DNA of 64,000 nucleotides from Jannaschia pagri (GTDB taxonomy: Bacteria > Pseudomonadota > Alphaproteobacteria > Rhodobacterales > Rhodobacteraceae): assembly GCF_019655435.1 (NCBI RefSeq), contig NZ_BPFH01000007.1:124001-188000 (forward strand), written 5' to 3'. Position numbers and translations under genes: made by a program. Below the pieces are notes generated by a model. The model did no database searches and was not told where the DNA came from. It was given only the letters and a program-made list of their open reading frames with translations. Of the stretch, positions 28,030 through 38,892 are shown one piece after another. The stretch's first letter is position 1, and the number at the start of each line of letters is the position of its first letter.

Positions 28030-28440
28030 ATGATTGCCTTCGACGCCTATGCCCATGCCCTCGCCTCCTTGGCGGGGTGGGCAATTCTGATGTTGATCCT
28101 TCTCCCGCTCTCGATCATGGGCAAGCCTTTGGCTAAGTCCGACAGCGGCCATCCAGTGCGGAACTACGCCGATCCGGCCTATCGTCGGAGCCGGGCGTTC
28201 CTAAACGCCATCGAGATGACCGGCCCATTCGTTGCGGCGACCTTGGCGGCGATCCTGCTGGGGGTGTCCCCATTTTGGGTCAACCTCCTGACCACGCTGT
28301 TCCTTGTGTCGCGGGTCGCCATGGCCGTTGTCCACATCGGGACCGAGAATCAACCGCTGCGCTCCGCTTGCTGGTTTGTGGGCATGATCTGCGTCTTTAT
28401 CTTGGCAGTGATGGCCTTCATCGGAGCGTTCTTCCTATGA
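28030..28440 (+). CDS. MAPEG-family membrane protein
   Basis: A 136-residue four-helix membrane protein resembling the MAPEG family (microsomal glutathione transferase/leukotriene synthase fold). It has the central RRSRAFLNAIEMTGPFVAATLA segment with the N-E-x-x-x-F/P motif, and SRVAMAVVHIGTENQPLRSACWFVG. A bacterial function cannot be assigned. It lies 86 bp after the DUF5333-like lipoprotein gene and overlaps the next one (ATGA). Confidence 0.8.
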   Translation: MIAFDAYAHALASLAGWAILMLILLPLSIMGKPLAKSDSGHPVRNYADPAYRRSRAFLNAIEMTGPFVAATLAAILLGVSPFWVNLLTTLFLVSRVAMAVVHIGTENQPLRSACWFVGMICVFILAVMAFIGAFFL

Positions 28441-28835
28441 GGCTGCTCACCACTTTGGCCTGTTGTCTGGCTACGCCCGTCGCGGCGGAGGATCTGCGTC
28501 CGGCCCCTGAGTATTTCGTCACGGCAGCCATGGAGACCTCCACGGCGCAGATTTTGGCGGTGAACTGTTCCACGCTGTCGGTTGATCTGGGTGCTATGGC
28601 GCGCCGTTCTGAGGCGACCTTGGTGCGGCTGACCGAAGACGGGTTCACACCCCAGGCCTTGGCCGAAGGGATGGAAGATCCTTCGGATGCGATTGCTGTT
28701 CTGCAACAGGCCTTCCTGTCGAAACACGGCCTGTCCGATGGCGCGGCAGAGTCCGTCGTCTGTGACGCTGGCCTCGCGGAAATCGCCGAAGAGACCGGGA
28801 TTGGCGCCCTATTGTTGGAGGTGGAGGGGGGATGA
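28437..28835 (+). CDS. Exported DUF5333-like protein, second copy
   Basis: A 132-residue protein with a short signal peptide (LLTTLACCLATPVAA). The mature region YFVTAAMETSTAQILAVNC and the end SVVCDAGLAEIAEETGIGALLLEV fit the DUF5333 pattern: helix with Cys, long amphipathic helix, then C-x-x-G-x-x-E-I-x-x-x-x-x-I-G-x-L-L. ATG 28437 was picked over the longer frame because it gives the signal sequence and overlaps the MAPEG stop. It overlaps the next lipoprotein gene by 4 bp. Confidence 0.65.
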   Translation: MRLLTTLACCLATPVAAEDLRPAPEYFVTAAMETSTAQILAVNCSTLSVDLGAMARRSEATLVRLTEDGFTPQALAEGMEDPSDAIAVLQQAFLSKHGLSDGAAESVVCDAGLAEIAEETGIGALLLEVEGG

Positions 28836-29218
28836 CTCACCGCTTGTTCATCACGTTGACGGCGGCTGCGCTGTCCTTGTCCGCCTGCGGATCCTCAGGG
28901 ATCGGCTCCGGCGACAGTGGTCTGTTCAGCCAGGGCGGCTTGCGCGGGTCTAGCCAAGACGTCCAAGGCATTCGCTTCCGGTCGCGGGTGCGGGCCGATG
29001 GCGACGATGACCGCTTTTTCACCGTCTCAACCGCCGGGGCGGGACGGGCCATCGGCTCCGCCCAGGAGGCCGGGCGAACAGAAGCGACGCGCTATTGCCT
29101 GACGCGGTTCGGGGGCTCCCAGATTGCTTGGACCGTCGGCCCAGATGTCCCGGCGGAGCAGGTGTCGCTGACCGAAAGGGGCGCTCTGGTCCTGACAGGG
29201 CAGTGTCTGGCGCGGTGA
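28832..29218 (+). CDS. Small lipoprotein of unknown function
   Basis: A 128-residue protein with a lipobox (ITLTAAALSLSAC), then a Gly/Ser-rich stretch and a compact domain with FRSRVRADGDDDRFFTVSTAGAGRAIGSA, GRTEATRYCLTRFGGSQIAW and VLTGQC. The two Cys residues could form a disulfide. I do not recognise a named family. It is coupled to the upstream gene by an ATGA overlap and lies within the nuoF-nuoG interval. Confidence 0.65.
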   Translation: MTHRLFITLTAAALSLSACGSSGIGSGDSGLFSQGGLRGSSQDVQGIRFRSRVRADGDDDRFFTVSTAGAGRAIGSAQEAGRTEATRYCLTRFGGSQIAWTVGPDVPAEQVSLTERGALVLTGQCLAR

Positions 29219-29322
29219 GGCCTCTGTTACAGGTCTGACAAGAGGTGTCATTGCCCTGTTATTGAATGTCAGGCGGTGAATGCCGACCTCGATGGCGTGT
29301 CGCTGACCCGGAGGTCCCTGCC

Positions 29323-29715
29323 ATGCGCCCATTGCTTGTTGCCTGCCTGCTTCCTGCGTTCGCGTCCGCCGCGCAGGCTGGTTTGGAAGATGAGGCCCGG
29401 ATCACCGAGGGGCTGATCGCCGTTGGTATCGCGTATGAGATTTCTGAGGTCTGCCCCAGATTGGACGGCCGGACGCTGCGCGGATTGCAGTACCTGTTGG
29501 CGTTAAAATCAGCGGCACGGGATTTGGGATACAGCGCCGCCGAGATCGAAGCCTTCATTGACGACGATGCTGCCAAGGACCGGCTAGAGGCCGTTGCCCG
29601 GCGTCGCCTAGCTCAAAAGGGGGCGCGGCGCGGGGATGTGGAGGCCCATTGTCGGGTGGGAGAGGCTGAACTCGCAGCCGACAGCCAGATCGGACGGCTG
29701 TTGGAACGGGACTGA
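29323..29715 (+). CDS. Exported DUF5333-family protein, third copy
   Basis: A 130-residue exported protein (signal LLVACLLPAFASAAQA). It is the clearest DUF5333 member here: ITEGLIAVGIAYEISEVCPRL, ARDLGYSAAEIEAFIDDDAAKDRLEAVARRRL and VEAHCRVGEAELAADSQIGRLL. The family sits in nuo clusters of Rhodobacterales, as I recall. A CCGGAGG site precedes ATG 29323. Likely periplasmic with one disulfide; no biochemical role known to me. Confidence 0.75.
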   Translation: MRPLLVACLLPAFASAAQAGLEDEARITEGLIAVGIAYEISEVCPRLDGRTLRGLQYLLALKSAARDLGYSAAEIEAFIDDDAAKDRLEAVARRRLAQKGARRGDVEAHCRVGEAELAADSQIGRLLERD

Positions 29716-29841
29716 CGCAAAGGGCGCTTGGGCCGCTCAAAGTGGTGCGAAATCGGCATCCTGCGGCGTTCCGCTTCTGGTCATGGGCGCGCACTGGCGT
29801 TAAACCCCGCCAAAACGTCTCAGACCCGGAGCGACCCCGCC

Positions 29842-31860
29842 ATGAGCGACCTGAAGAAAATCGTCATCGACGGCAACGAGATCGAAGTGCCCGGCGCCAT
29901 GACCCTCATCCAGGCCTGCGAAGAGGCCGGGATCGAGATCCCCCGGTTCTGCTACCACGAACGTTTGTCCATCGCGGGCAATTGTCGGATGTGCCTGGTC
30001 GAGGTCGTGGGTGGCCCGCCCAAACCCGCCGCCTCTTGTGCGATGCAGGTGAAGGACCTGCGCCCTGGCCCCGAGGGTCAGCCGCCGGTGGTCAAGACGA
30101 ACTCCCCCATGGTCAAGAAGGCCCGTGAGGGGGTGATGGAGTTTCTGCTCATCAACCACCCCTTGGATTGTCCGATTTGCGACCAAGGCGGCGAATGCGA
30201 CCTTCAAGACCAAGCGATGGCCTACGGCGTCGACTTCTCTCGCTTCCGGGAGCCGAAGCGAGCGGCAACCGACTTGGACCTGGGCCCTCTGGTTGAAACC
30301 CATATGACGCGCTGCATTTCTTGCACGCGCTGCGTCCGCTTCACGACTGAGGTCGCGGGCATCACGCAGATGGGTCAGACCGGTCGCGGTGAGGACAGCG
30401 AAATCACCAGCTATCTGGGCGAGACGCTGAAATCCAACATGCAGGGGAACATCATTGACCTGTGCCCCGTCGGCGCATTGGTGTCGAAGCCCTATGCCTT
30501 CACCGCCCGTCCGTGGGAACTGACCAAGACCGAGACCGTCGACGTGATGGATGCGCTCGGCGCGTCGATCCGGGTGGACACCAAGGGTCGGGAAGTCATG
30601 CGCATTTTGCCGCGCAACCACGACGGCACGAACGAGGAATGGATCAGCGACAAGACGCGGTTCGTCTGGGACGGCTTGCGGCGCCAGCGCCTGGACCGCC
30701 CCTATGTGCGCGTCGACGGTAAGTTGAAGCCCGCCACTTGGCCCGAGGCGCTGGACGCCGCCGCCAAGGCGATGAAGGGCAAATCGGTCGCCGGTCTTGT
30801 GGGTGATCTTGTCTCCACCGAGGCGGCCTTTGCCCTGCGTTCGTTGATGGACAAGATGGGCGGCCTGACCGAATGCCGGACCGATGGTGCCAAGCTGCCC
30901 GCAGACGACCGCGCCGGATACGTTGGGACGGCGGCCATCGAAGATATCGACGACGCCGATATGATACTGCTGATCGGCACGGACCCCTCGGTCGAGTCGC
31001 CGGTTTTGAACGCGCGGATTCGCAAGGCCTGGTTGCGCGGGGCCAAGGTGGCCCGCATCGGCGCGCCTGCGGATCTGTCCTATGAACCTATTGAGTTGGG
31101 GACAGGACGGGAAGCGCTGTCGAAACTGGCGGCGATGGACCATACGGACAAGCAGGACGTCAAAGGCGTGACCATCGTCGGACAGGGCGCCCTGCGCGGC
31201 GATGACGGCGCTGATGTGCTGGCGGTCATCCGCGCCATGGCTGAGGCGGCGCAGTCCAACATTCTCGTTCTGCACACTGCTGCCGGACGCGTCGGCGCCA
31301 TGGACGTGGGCGCCACCTGCGATGGCGGGATTGAGGCCGCCTTGGGCGCAGCTGTGATCTACAACCTTGGCGCGGATGAGGTGACGATCCCCGATGGGCC
31401 CTTCGTGATCTACCAGGGCAGCCACGGTGACCGTGGCGCGCACCGCGCAGATATCATTTTGCCCAGTGCCGCCTGGACCGAAGAGCAGGGGCTGTTCGTC
31501 AATACCGAAGGCCGTCCGCAGCTCGCCCTGCGTGCGGGGTTTGCACCGGGCGAGGCGAAGGAAAACTGGGCGATTCTCCGGGCGCTGTCGGCCGAAGTCG
31601 GGTTCCAACTGCCGTTCGACAGCCTGGCGCAACTGCGCAGCGCCATGGTGCAGGCGGCGCCTGAACTGGCCGAGTTGGACGCCGTGCCGATCAACAAGCA
31701 AAAGGCTCTGCCGCCGGTTCCAACTCTGGGATCGGGGGATTTTGAGGCCGCAGTGCGCGACTTCTACCTCACGAACCCTGTCGCACGGGCGTCAGAGTTG
31801 ATGGCCGAGCTTTCGGCTCAAGCGCGCGCCCGTGACACGCAGCCCATCGCCGCCGAGTGA
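29842..31860 (+). CDS. nuoG: NADH-quinone oxidoreductase subunit G
   Basis: The 75-kDa iron-sulfur subunit, 672 residues. The N-terminal ferredoxin domain ([20 protein letters not shown]) binds N1b, [18 protein letters not shown] belongs to N5, and [17 protein letters not shown] to N4. The rest is the molybdopterin-oxidoreductase-like domain without cofactor, ending with the [10 protein letters not shown]-type tail. Start at [11 protein letters not shown] (29842), as the upstream part of the frame is not NuoG-like. The stop overlaps the next lipoprotein gene (TGATG). Confidence 0.96.
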   Translation: MSDLKKIVIDGNEIEVPGAMTLIQACEEAGIEIPRFCYHERLSIAGNCRMCLVEVVGGPPKPAASCAMQVKDLRPGPEGQPPVVKTNSPMVKKAREGVMEFLLINHPLDCPICDQGGECDLQDQAMAYGVDFSRFREPKRAATDLDLGPLVETHMTRCISCTRCVRFTTEVAGITQMGQTGRGEDSEITSYLGETLKSNMQGNIIDLCPVGALVSKPYAFTARPWELTKTETVDVMDALGASIRVDTKGREVMRILPRNHDGTNEEWISDKTRFVWDGLRRQRLDRPYVRVDGKLKPATWPEALDAAAKAMKGKSVAGLVGDLVSTEAAFALRSLMDKMGGLTECRTDGAKLPADDRAGYVGTAAIEDIDDADMILLIGTDPSVESPVLNARIRKAWLRGAKVARIGAPADLSYEPIELGTGREALSKLAAMDHTDKQDVKGVTIVGQGALRGDDGADVLAVIRAMAEAAQSNILVLHTAAGRVGAMDVGATCDGGIEAALGAAVIYNLGADEVTIPDGPFVIYQGSHGDRGAHRADIILPSAAWTEEQGLFVNTEGRPQLALRAGFAPGEAKENWAILRALSAEVGFQLPFDSLAQLRSAMVQAAPELAELDAVPINKQKALPPVPTLGSGDFEAAVRDFYLTNPVARASELMAELSAQARARDTQPIAAE

Positions 31861-32255
31861 TGGGGCAGCGTGCCGCCAGTCTTGCGCTGGCGGCGGTGGC
31901 CCTGGCCGGATGCCAAACGGCTGAAACTCCCCGTGTCGACGTGTTTCGCCCCGCTTATGCCGGGGTGGAGACGCGTTTGTTGGAGGGGGATCTGGTGAAT
32001 TTCATCGTCGCGATGCGTGGCGCGCGCGACGATAAAGACGTGACCGACTATGCGGAATGTGCGGCAGCACAATATGCGTTGATCCGAGGCTTCGGATTCG
32101 CGCGTCATGTGCGCACAACCGTGCAGGAAGAGGGTGGCCTTTGGAGCGGAGATGCGGTTTACACCGTCTCGCCGGACCTCCCTCGGGGGTTAAGAACGAT
32201 CGATGCCGAAGTTGTGGTAGACAACTGCCTCGCCCAAGGCATCCCGACCGTATGA
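31860..32255 (+). CDS. Small lipoprotein between nuoG and nuoH
   Basis: A 131-residue protein with a lipobox (LALAAVALAGC) and a mature domain containing LLEGDLVNFIVAMRGARDDKDVTDYAECAAAQYALIRGFGFARHV and a C-terminal VVDNCLAQG. Two Cys residues are candidates for a disulfide. Family not recognised. ATG 31860 gives a TGATG joint with nuoG; a GTG one codon earlier is also possible. It ends 9 bp before nuoH. Confidence 0.65.
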   Translation: MGQRAASLALAAVALAGCQTAETPRVDVFRPAYAGVETRLLEGDLVNFIVAMRGARDDKDVTDYAECAAAQYALIRGFGFARHVRTTVQEEGGLWSGDAVYTVSPDLPRGLRTIDAEVVVDNCLAQGIPTV

Positions 32256-32264
32256 GGACATGAC

Positions 32265-33302
32265 ATGGCGGACTTTCTGGCATCACCGGCGGGCATCGGC
32301 CTGACGATACTGGCGCAGTGCCTAGCGGTCGTCGCCTTTGTGATGATCTCGCTGCTGTTCCTTGTCTATGGCGACCGCAAGATCTGGGCCGCTGTTCAAA
32401 TGCGGAAAGGTCCGAACGTTGTTGGTGTCTTCGGTCTACTCCAAACGGTAGCTGATGCGCTGAAGTATGTTGTCAAGGAGATCGTGATTCCTGCAGGGGC
32501 GGACCGGACGGTCTTCATGCTCGCACCGCTGATTTCCTTCGTCTTGGCGATCCTGGCCTGGGCTGTGATCCCGTTCGGTGACACCTGGGTTCTATCGGAC
32601 ATCAATGTCGCGATCCTGTTTGTTTTCGCCGTGTCTTCGTTGGAGGTCTACGGCGTGATCATGGGCGGTTGGGCGTCGAATTCCAAATACCCGTTCCTCG
32701 GCTCGCTCCGCTCTGCCGCGCAGATGATCTCCTACGAGGTCTCGATCGGTCTCATCATCATCGGAGTGATCCTGTCGACGGGCTCGCTGAACTTTGGCGA
32801 TATTGTCCGGGCGCAAGATACTGGGTTCGGGTTCTTCGGCTGGTACTGGCTGCCGCACCTGCCGATGGTCTTCCTGTTCTTCATCTCGGCCCTGGCCGAG
32901 ACCAACCGTCCGCCTTTCGACCTGCCCGAGGCGGAGTCGGAACTCGTGGCGGGATACCAGGTCGAGTATTCCTCCACGCCCTTCCTGCTGTTCATGGCAG
33001 GCGAGTATATCGCCATCTTCCTGATGTGCGCGCTGATCACGCTGCTGTTCTTTGGCGGCTGGCTGTCGCCCATCCCATTCCTGCCGGACAGCCCGCTGTG
33101 GATGGTCGCCAAGATGGCATTCTTCTTCTTCCTCTTCGCCATGGTGAAGGCCATCGTGCCCCGCTACCGCTACGACCAGCTCATGCGCCTCGGTTGGAAA
33201 GTCTTCCTGCCATTTTCGCTGGGCTGGGTCGTGTTGGTAGCGTTCCTGGCGAAGTTCGAAGTCTTCGGTGCCTTCTGGGCCCGCTACGCGATGGGAGCCT
33301 GA
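32265..33302 (+). CDS. nuoH: NADH-quinone oxidoreductase subunit H
   Basis: The 345-residue membrane subunit that links the peripheral arm to the proton-pumping arm and forms much of the quinone tunnel. Visible are [46 protein letters not shown] and the acidic loop [29 protein letters not shown]. Eight or so membrane helices. The stop is followed one base later by nuoI. Confidence 0.97.
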   Translation: MADFLASPAGIGLTILAQCLAVVAFVMISLLFLVYGDRKIWAAVQMRKGPNVVGVFGLLQTVADALKYVVKEIVIPAGADRTVFMLAPLISFVLAILAWAVIPFGDTWVLSDINVAILFVFAVSSLEVYGVIMGGWASNSKYPFLGSLRSAAQMISYEVSIGLIIIGVILSTGSLNFGDIVRAQDTGFGFFGWYWLPHLPMVFLFFISALAETNRPPFDLPEAESELVAGYQVEYSSTPFLLFMAGEYIAIFLMCALITLLFFGGWLSPIPFLPDSPLWMVAKMAFFFFLFAMVKAIVPRYRYDQLMRLGWKVFLPFSLGWVVLVAFLAKFEVFGAFWARYAMGA

Positions 33303-33303
33303 T

Positions 33304-33798
33304 ATGACGCAGATCGACTGGACCCGTTCCGCAAAATACTTCCTGCTGGCCGATATGTGGGCCGGGATGAAGCTTGGTTTGAAGTACTTCTTCGCGCCCA
33401 AGGCCACCGTGAACTACCCCCATGAAAAGGGCCCACAAAGCCCGCGGTTCCGGGGCGAACACGCTCTGCGCCGGTATCCGAACGGTGAAGAACGCTGCAT
33501 CGCCTGCAAGCTGTGCGAAGCGGTGTGCCCGGCCCAGGCCATCACCATCGACGCCGAGCCGCGCGAGGACGGCAGCCGCCGGACCACGCGCTACGATATC
33601 GATATGACCAAGTGCATCTACTGCGGCTTCTGCCAAGAAGCCTGCCCTGTGGATGCCATCGTCGAGGGGCCAAATTTTGAATACGCCACCGAGACGCGGG
33701 AAGAGCTGTTCTATGACAAGGAAAAGCTGCTCGATAACGGCGAACGGTGGGAAGCGGTCATCGCCAAGAACCTCGAATTGGACGCGCCCTACCGATGA
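33304..33798 (+). CDS. nuoI: NADH-quinone oxidoreductase subunit I
   Basis: The 164-residue 23-kDa ferredoxin-like subunit with two [4Fe-4S] clusters (N6a, N6b), ligated by [12 protein letters not shown] and [12 protein letters not shown]. The N-terminal amphipathic helix and the [17 protein letters not shown] region are normal. The ATG at 33304 was chosen because the longer frame overlaps nuoH. It overlaps the following CMD gene by 4 bp. Confidence 0.97.
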   Translation: MTQIDWTRSAKYFLLADMWAGMKLGLKYFFAPKATVNYPHEKGPQSPRFRGEHALRRYPNGEERCIACKLCEAVCPAQAITIDAEPREDGSRRTTRYDIDMTKCIYCGFCQEACPVDAIVEGPNFEYATETREELFYDKEKLLDNGERWEAVIAKNLELDAPYR

Positions 33799-34190
33799 GC
33801 GACCCGGCGAACCCCTTTGCCCTTTGGATGGGCCAAATGCAGGAGATGGCCAAGGCCATGAACCCTGCCTTGGAGCATTTTACGCCGACGGGGTTCGAGA
33901 AGCTGTGGCCGACCATGCCCGCAGAGGTGATGGAGCAATTCGCCGGTAAGGGGATGAACCCTGAGGGACTGGACGCCAAGACCAAGATGTTGTTGACGCT
34001 CGCTGGGCTGACCGTCTTGGGGGCGCAGGCCGAGGCGCAGGTGCGCATGACCGTGCGACAGGCCGCTGAACAGGGCGCCACCAAGCAGGAGATCGCCGAG
34101 ACCATCGGTCTCATGGGTCTGTTTGGTGGGTTGCCCGCGATGAATAAGGCCATGGAACTGGCCAACGACGTCCTGGAGGACACGGAATGA
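33795..34190 (+). CDS. Carboxymuconolactone decarboxylase-like (CMD) protein lacking cysteines
   Basis: A 131-residue all-helical protein. Its C-terminal half, [62 protein letters not shown], matches the CMD/AhpD-fold repeat. The CxxC peroxidatic pair of AhpD is absent, and there is no Cys in the whole protein, so thiol-peroxidase activity is excluded. It is coupled on both sides by ATGA overlaps (nuoI and nuoJ). Its function with complex I is unknown. Confidence 0.75.
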   Translation: MSDPANPFALWMGQMQEMAKAMNPALEHFTPTGFEKLWPTMPAEVMEQFAGKGMNPEGLDAKTKMLLTLAGLTVLGAQAEAQVRMTVRQAAEQGATKQEIAETIGLMGLFGGLPAMNKAMELANDVLEDTE

Positions 34191-34801
34191 CCGTTCTCGA
34201 TCTCTCCTTTTACCTATTCGCCATCCTCACGGTGACGGGCGGTTTGATGACCGTGGTGTCGCGCAACCCGGTGCACTCGGTGCTGTGGTTGATCCTGACT
34301 TTCCTGTCGACGGCGGGGTTGTTCGTGCTGATTGGGGCGGAGTTCGTCGCGATGCTGCTGATCATCGTCTACGTGGGCGCGGTCGCGGTGCTGTTCCTGT
34401 TTGTCGTGATGATGCTGGACATCGATTTCGCGGCGCTGAAGGCCGAGATGGCGAAATATGTGCCGCTCGCTGGGCTGATCGGGATCGTCTTGCTGATGCA
34501 GTTGGTAATTGCCTATGGCGTCTGGGATGTGGCCGAAGGGGTTACCGTGGCCGATGGCCTGGCGGCGATCCCAACCCCGCCCGAGCTGAACACGACGGCC
34601 TTGGGCCTCGTGCTCTACGACCAGTACTTCCTGATGTTCCAACTCTCCGGCTTGATCCTGTTGGTCGCTATGATCGGGGCCATTGCCCTGACCCTGCGCC
34701 ACCGCCGGGACGTGAAGCGCCAGAACGTGTTGCAGCAGATGTGGCGCGACCCGGCCAAGGCCATGGATGTGCATGACGTGAAGCCGGGGCAGGGGCTCTA
34801 G
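34187..34801 (+). CDS. nuoJ: NADH-quinone oxidoreductase subunit J
   Basis: A 204-residue membrane subunit with five helices. It includes the pi-bulge helix region [22 protein letters not shown] that takes part in coupling, and the C-terminal [15 protein letters not shown] tail. It overlaps the CMD gene by 4 bp. A strong hairpin lies in the 127-bp gap before nuoK. Confidence 0.95.
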   Translation: MTVLDLSFYLFAILTVTGGLMTVVSRNPVHSVLWLILTFLSTAGLFVLIGAEFVAMLLIIVYVGAVAVLFLFVVMMLDIDFAALKAEMAKYVPLAGLIGIVLLMQLVIAYGVWDVAEGVTVADGLAAIPTPPELNTTALGLVLYDQYFLMFQLSGLILLVAMIGAIALTLRHRRDVKRQNVLQQMWRDPAKAMDVHDVKPGQGL

Positions 34802-34838
34802 GCGACACACGCCCTCCACCGGGGGCGATAGACAGACG

Positions 34839-34861
34839 GTCCGGGGGGCACGCCCCTGGAC
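34839..34861 (+). other. Intra-operon hairpin between nuoJ and nuoK
   Basis: A 9-bp stem, GTCCGGGGG and CCCCTGGAC, with one G-T wobble and a 5-nt loop lies in the 127-bp gap between nuoJ and nuoK, the longest gap inside nuoG-N. It lacks a T-run. It may protect a processed 3' end or attenuate transcription. Confidence 0.45.
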
Positions 34862-34928
34862 GACGACCGACCCGCTGGCCTCGCGCTGGCACAGACCAAG
34901 GCCCGCAAACAGGGTCAGAGGGACGACG

Positions 34929-35234
34929 ATGATAGGATTGGAACATTACCTAACGGTCGCGGCGGCGCTGTTCGTCATCGGGATCTTCGGCATCTTCCTC
35001 AACAGAAAGAATGTCATCATCATCCTGATGTCGATCGAGCTGATGTTGTTGGCGGTGAACATCAACTTCGTTGCGTTCTCGGGCTTCCTTGGCGATCTGA
35101 CGGGCCAGGTGTTCACGCTGTTCGTCCTGACGGTCGCCGCGGCAGAGGCCGCCATCGGCTTGGCCATCCTGGTCTGCTTCTTCCGCAACCGAGGCACCAT
35201 CGATGTCGAAGACGTCAACGTGATGAAGGGCTGA
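34929..35234 (+). CDS. nuoK: NADH-quinone oxidoreductase subunit K
   Basis: A 101-residue three-helix antiporter-type subunit. The conserved membrane glutamates appear in [15 protein letters not shown] (helix 2) and [15 protein letters not shown] (helix 3). Length and position before nuoL are standard. Starts with ATG after GGACGACG. Confidence 0.96.
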   Translation: MIGLEHYLTVAAALFVIGIFGIFLNRKNVIIILMSIELMLLAVNINFVAFSGFLGDLTGQVFTLFVLTVAAAEAAIGLAILVCFFRNRGTIDVEDVNVMKG

Positions 35235-35238
35235 ACCC

Positions 35239-37314
35239 ATGGCAACCATCATCCTCTTCGCGCCTCTGATCGGGGCCATCATCTGTGGCTTCGGCTGGAA
35301 GATCATTGGCGAGAAAGCCGCAATGGTCACAGCTACGAGCTTGCTGTTCCTATCGGCCCTTTTGTCCTGGGTTGTCTTCCTGGCCCATGATGGCGTGACC
35401 GAAACGATCCCGCTCATGACCTGGATCGAGAGCGGCACCCTCGCCACCGATTGGGCGATCCGCATGGATCGGTTGACGGCCACGATGCTGATCGTGGTCA
35501 CCACGGTGTCGGCGCTCGTGCATCTCTATAGCTTCGGTTACATGGATCACGATCCGCAGTGGAAAGAGGGCGAGACCTACAAGCCGCGCTTCTTCGCCTA
35601 TCTGTCGTTCTTCACCTTCGCAATGCTGATGCTGGTGACGGCGGACAACCTGCTACAGCTTTTCTTCGGCTGGGAAGGTGTGGGCGTCGCCTCCTATCTG
35701 CTCATTGGGTTCTACTGGCGTAAGCCGAGCGCGGGTGCAGCCGCCATGAAGGCCTTTATCGTCAACCGCGTTGGCGACTTTGGGTTCCTGCTGGGGATCT
35801 TCGGGATCTTCCTGCTGACTGACAGCATCGACTTCGCGACGATCTTCGCGCTCACACCAGAAATCGCCGAGACCAGCATTCGCTTCCTCTGGACCGATTG
35901 GAACGCGGCGGAGTTGCTGGCCTTCCTGCTGTTCATCGGCGCCATGGGCAAATCGGCCCAGCTTGGTCTGCACCCCTGGCTGCCTGATGCGATGGAGGGG
36001 CCGACGCCGGTGTCCGCCCTGATCCACGCCGCGACCATGGTGACGGCGGGTGTCTTCCTGCTGTGCCGGATGTCGCCCCTCATGGAATATGCCGACGCGG
36101 CGATGGGCTTCGTGGTGGTGATCGGCGCCGCCTCGGCCTTTGTCGCCGCCACGATTGGTCTGGTGCAGACCGATATCAAACGCGTCATCGCCTATTCGAC
36201 CATGTCGCAGCTGGGCTACATGTTCGTGGCCGCAGGCCTGGGCGCCTATTCGGTGGCCATGTTCCACCTGCTGACCCACGCCTTCTTCAAGGCGATGCTG
36301 TTCCTTGGTGCCGGCTCGGTCATCCACGCGATGCACCATGAGCAGGACATGCGGAACTATGGCGGGTTGAAGGACAAGATCCCCTATACCTTCTGGGCCA
36401 TGATGATCGGGACACTGGCGATTACGGGCGTCGGTATTCCGCTGCTCTACATCGGGTTCCCGGTGGGTTTCGCTGGCTTCGTGTCCAAGGACGCGATCAT
36501 CGAGGTAGCCTATGTGGGCTCCACCGGTGCGTTCTGGATCCTCGTGGCCGCCGCGCTGATGACCAGCTTCTATTCCTGGCGTCTGATGTTCCTGACCTTC
36601 TACGGCGCGCCCCGTGGCGACAAGCATACCCATGACCATGCTCACGAGAGCCCCGCTGTCATGACCGTGCCCCTGGCCGTGCTGGCCGTTGGTTCGGTCC
36701 TGGCGGGAATGGTTTTCTACGGACCCTTCTTCGGCAGCCAAGAGAAGGTCGATGCGTTCTTCGGGATCTCCCAATCGGAGGTCGCCGCAAACGTGCTCGT
36801 GGCCCCAGGCGCAGCTTACGCCGCAGGCGACGACCACAGCTACGACCGACCGGTGCAGGAGCCTGGGACCGGCGCCTTGTACTACGCCGAAGGCAACACC
36901 ATCACCGACGACGCACATGCGGTGCCTGTGTGGGTCAAGCTGTCGCCGTTCTTTGCGATGCTGCTGGGCCTGGGCGCTGCTTGGGTTGCCTACATCCGCA
37001 AACCGGAACTCCCCGGCATTTGGGCCGCGAACCTGGCGCCGCTGTACCAGTTCTTGATGAACAAGTGGTACTTTGACGAGATCTACGACGCGGTCTTCGT
37101 TCGCACCGCTAAATGGCTTGGCAAGTTCCTGTGGAAGCGCGGGGATGGCGATGTCATCGACGGCGGCATCAACGGGCTGGCCATGGGGATCGTGCCCTTC
37201 GCCACGAAGTGGCTGAACAAGGCCCAGTCGGGATACATCTTCACCTATGCCTTCGCCATGGTCATCGGGATTGTCATCCTGATCACCTGGACGACCATCG
37301 GCGCAGGCAACTGA
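35239..37314 (+). CDS. nuoL: NADH-quinone oxidoreductase subunit L
   Basis: The distal antiporter-like subunit, 691 residues with a long C-terminal lateral helix. Signatures are [57 protein letters not shown] and [17 protein letters not shown]. The His-rich stretch KHTHDHAHE (about residue 460) lies in a solvent loop. It follows nuoK after four bases and ends 18 bases before nuoM. Confidence 0.97.
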   Translation: MATIILFAPLIGAIICGFGWKIIGEKAAMVTATSLLFLSALLSWVVFLAHDGVTETIPLMTWIESGTLATDWAIRMDRLTATMLIVVTTVSALVHLYSFGYMDHDPQWKEGETYKPRFFAYLSFFTFAMLMLVTADNLLQLFFGWEGVGVASYLLIGFYWRKPSAGAAAMKAFIVNRVGDFGFLLGIFGIFLLTDSIDFATIFALTPEIAETSIRFLWTDWNAAELLAFLLFIGAMGKSAQLGLHPWLPDAMEGPTPVSALIHAATMVTAGVFLLCRMSPLMEYADAAMGFVVVIGAASAFVAATIGLVQTDIKRVIAYSTMSQLGYMFVAAGLGAYSVAMFHLLTHAFFKAMLFLGAGSVIHAMHHEQDMRNYGGLKDKIPYTFWAMMIGTLAITGVGIPLLYIGFPVGFAGFVSKDAIIEVAYVGSTGAFWILVAAALMTSFYSWRLMFLTFYGAPRGDKHTHDHAHESPAVMTVPLAVLAVGSVLAGMVFYGPFFGSQEKVDAFFGISQSEVAANVLVAPGAAYAAGDDHSYDRPVQEPGTGALYYAEGNTITDDAHAVPVWVKLSPFFAMLLGLGAAWVAYIRKPELPGIWAANLAPLYQFLMNKWYFDEIYDAVFVRTAKWLGKFLWKRGDGDVIDGGINGLAMGIVPFATKWLNKAQSGYIFTYAFAMVIGIVILITWTTIGAGN

Positions 37315-37332
37315 GAGGCGTGAGCTGAGACC

Positions 37333-38880
37333 ATGGACAACCTCCTCTCCATCGTGACCTTCACGCCGCTGATTGCGGCTCTGATCATGGCGGTCTTCCT
37401 TCGGGGCGACGACGAGGCCGCGCAACGCAACGCCAAATGGCTGGCCCTTGCGGCGACGACATTCACCTTCGTGGTGTCGATCTTCATTCTGACGGGCTTC
37501 GACCCGCAGAACACCGGTTTCCAGTTCGTTGAGGAACGCGAGTGGCTGCTGGGCCTGACCTACAAGATGGGTGTTGACGGGATCTCCGTCACCTTCGTTC
37601 TGCTGACGACCTTCCTGATGCCGCTGGTCATTGCGGCCTGTTGGGACGTGACGCACCGGGTGAAGGACTACATGATCGCGCTTCTGGTGCTTGAGACGCT
37701 GATGATCGGCGTGTTCTGCGCGCTCGATATCATCCTGTTCTACCTCTTCTTCGAGGCGGGCCTGATCCCGATGTTCTTGATCATCGGCATCTGGGGTGGG
37801 GCGAACCGGATCTACGCGTCGTTCAAGTTCTTCCTCTACACGCTGATCGGCTCTGTCCTGATGCTGGTGGCTATGATCGCCATGTATCTGGACGCGGGCA
37901 CCACCGATATTCCGACACTGCTGACCCATGAGTTCAGCTATGCGCCGCTGAACGTGCTAGGCATCAATGTGCTGGGCGGAGCGCAGACGCTGATGTGGCT
38001 GGCGTTCTTTGCCTCCTTTGCCGTGAAGATGCCCATGTGGCCGGTTCACACCTGGCTGCCAGACGCCCACGTGCAGGCGCCGACCGCTGGCTCGGTCGTG
38101 CTGGCCGCGATCCTTCTGAAGATGGGGGGCTACGGCTTCCTGCGCTTCTCGCTGCCCATGTTCCCTGTCGGGTCGGAGGTGATGGGGCCGCTGGTTCTGT
38201 GGCTGTCGGCCATTGCCATCGTCTATGCGTCGCTGGTGGCGATGATGCAGGACGATATGAAGAAGCTGATCGCTTATTCCTCGGTCGCCCATATGGGCTT
38301 TGTCACCATGGGGATCTTTGCGGCGAACCAGCAAGGCGTCGATGGCGCGATTTTCCAGATGATTTCCCACGGGTTCATTTCCGGTGCGCTCTTCCTCTGT
38401 GTGGGCGTCGTCTACGACCGGATGCATACGCGCGAGATCGACGCCTATGGCGGCCTTGTGAACCGGATGCCCGCCTATGCGCTGATCTTCATGCTGTTCA
38501 CCATGGCCAACGTGGGCCTGCCCGGCACATCTGGCTTCGTGGGTGAATTCCTGACGCTGATGGGTGTGTTCCAGGTCAATACCTGGGTCGCGCTGGTGGC
38601 CTGTACGGGTGTGATTTTCTCGGCGGGCTACGCCCTATGGCTCTACCGCCGCGTCGTGTTTGGCGATCTGATCAAGGAGAGCCTGCGGTCGATCACCGAC
38701 CTCACGACCCGCGAAAAGGCAATCTTTGCGCCGCTGGTGGCCTTCACGCTGCTGCTGGGCATCTACCCGTCGCTGCTGACCGACATCATCGGCCCCTCGG
38801 TTGAGGCTCTGGTCGAGAACTATGACGTCGCCACCGCAGACCTCGTGCTGAGCCACGCGGTCGCGGATGCGGGACACTGA
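37333..38880 (+). CDS. nuoM: NADH-quinone oxidoreductase subunit M
   Basis: A 515-residue antiporter-like subunit with about 14 helices. It shows [42 protein letters not shown] (conserved Glu), [30 protein letters not shown] (conserved Lys and His) and [15 protein letters not shown]. Normal length for the family; between nuoL and nuoN. Confidence 0.97.
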   Translation: MDNLLSIVTFTPLIAALIMAVFLRGDDEAAQRNAKWLALAATTFTFVVSIFILTGFDPQNTGFQFVEEREWLLGLTYKMGVDGISVTFVLLTTFLMPLVIAACWDVTHRVKDYMIALLVLETLMIGVFCALDIILFYLFFEAGLIPMFLIIGIWGGANRIYASFKFFLYTLIGSVLMLVAMIAMYLDAGTTDIPTLLTHEFSYAPLNVLGINVLGGAQTLMWLAFFASFAVKMPMWPVHTWLPDAHVQAPTAGSVVLAAILLKMGGYGFLRFSLPMFPVGSEVMGPLVLWLSAIAIVYASLVAMMQDDMKKLIAYSSVAHMGFVTMGIFAANQQGVDGAIFQMISHGFISGALFLCVGVVYDRMHTREIDAYGGLVNRMPAYALIFMLFTMANVGLPGTSGFVGEFLTLMGVFQVNTWVALVACTGVIFSAGYALWLYRRVVFGDLIKESLRSITDLTTREKAIFAPLVAFTLLLGIYPSLLTDIIGPSVEALVENYDVATADLVLSHAVADAGH

Positions 38881-38892
38881 GGGGGACCGGAG

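Noticed and set aside
29800-31701. 633-codon minus-strand open frame
   Set aside because: Antisense to nuoG with shadow-type composition and no recognisable domain.
35653-37929. 758-codon minus-strand open frame
   Set aside because: It is antisense to nuoL and part of nuoM. High GC gives long antisense frames, and its His/Arg/Gln-rich composition is typical of a shadow.
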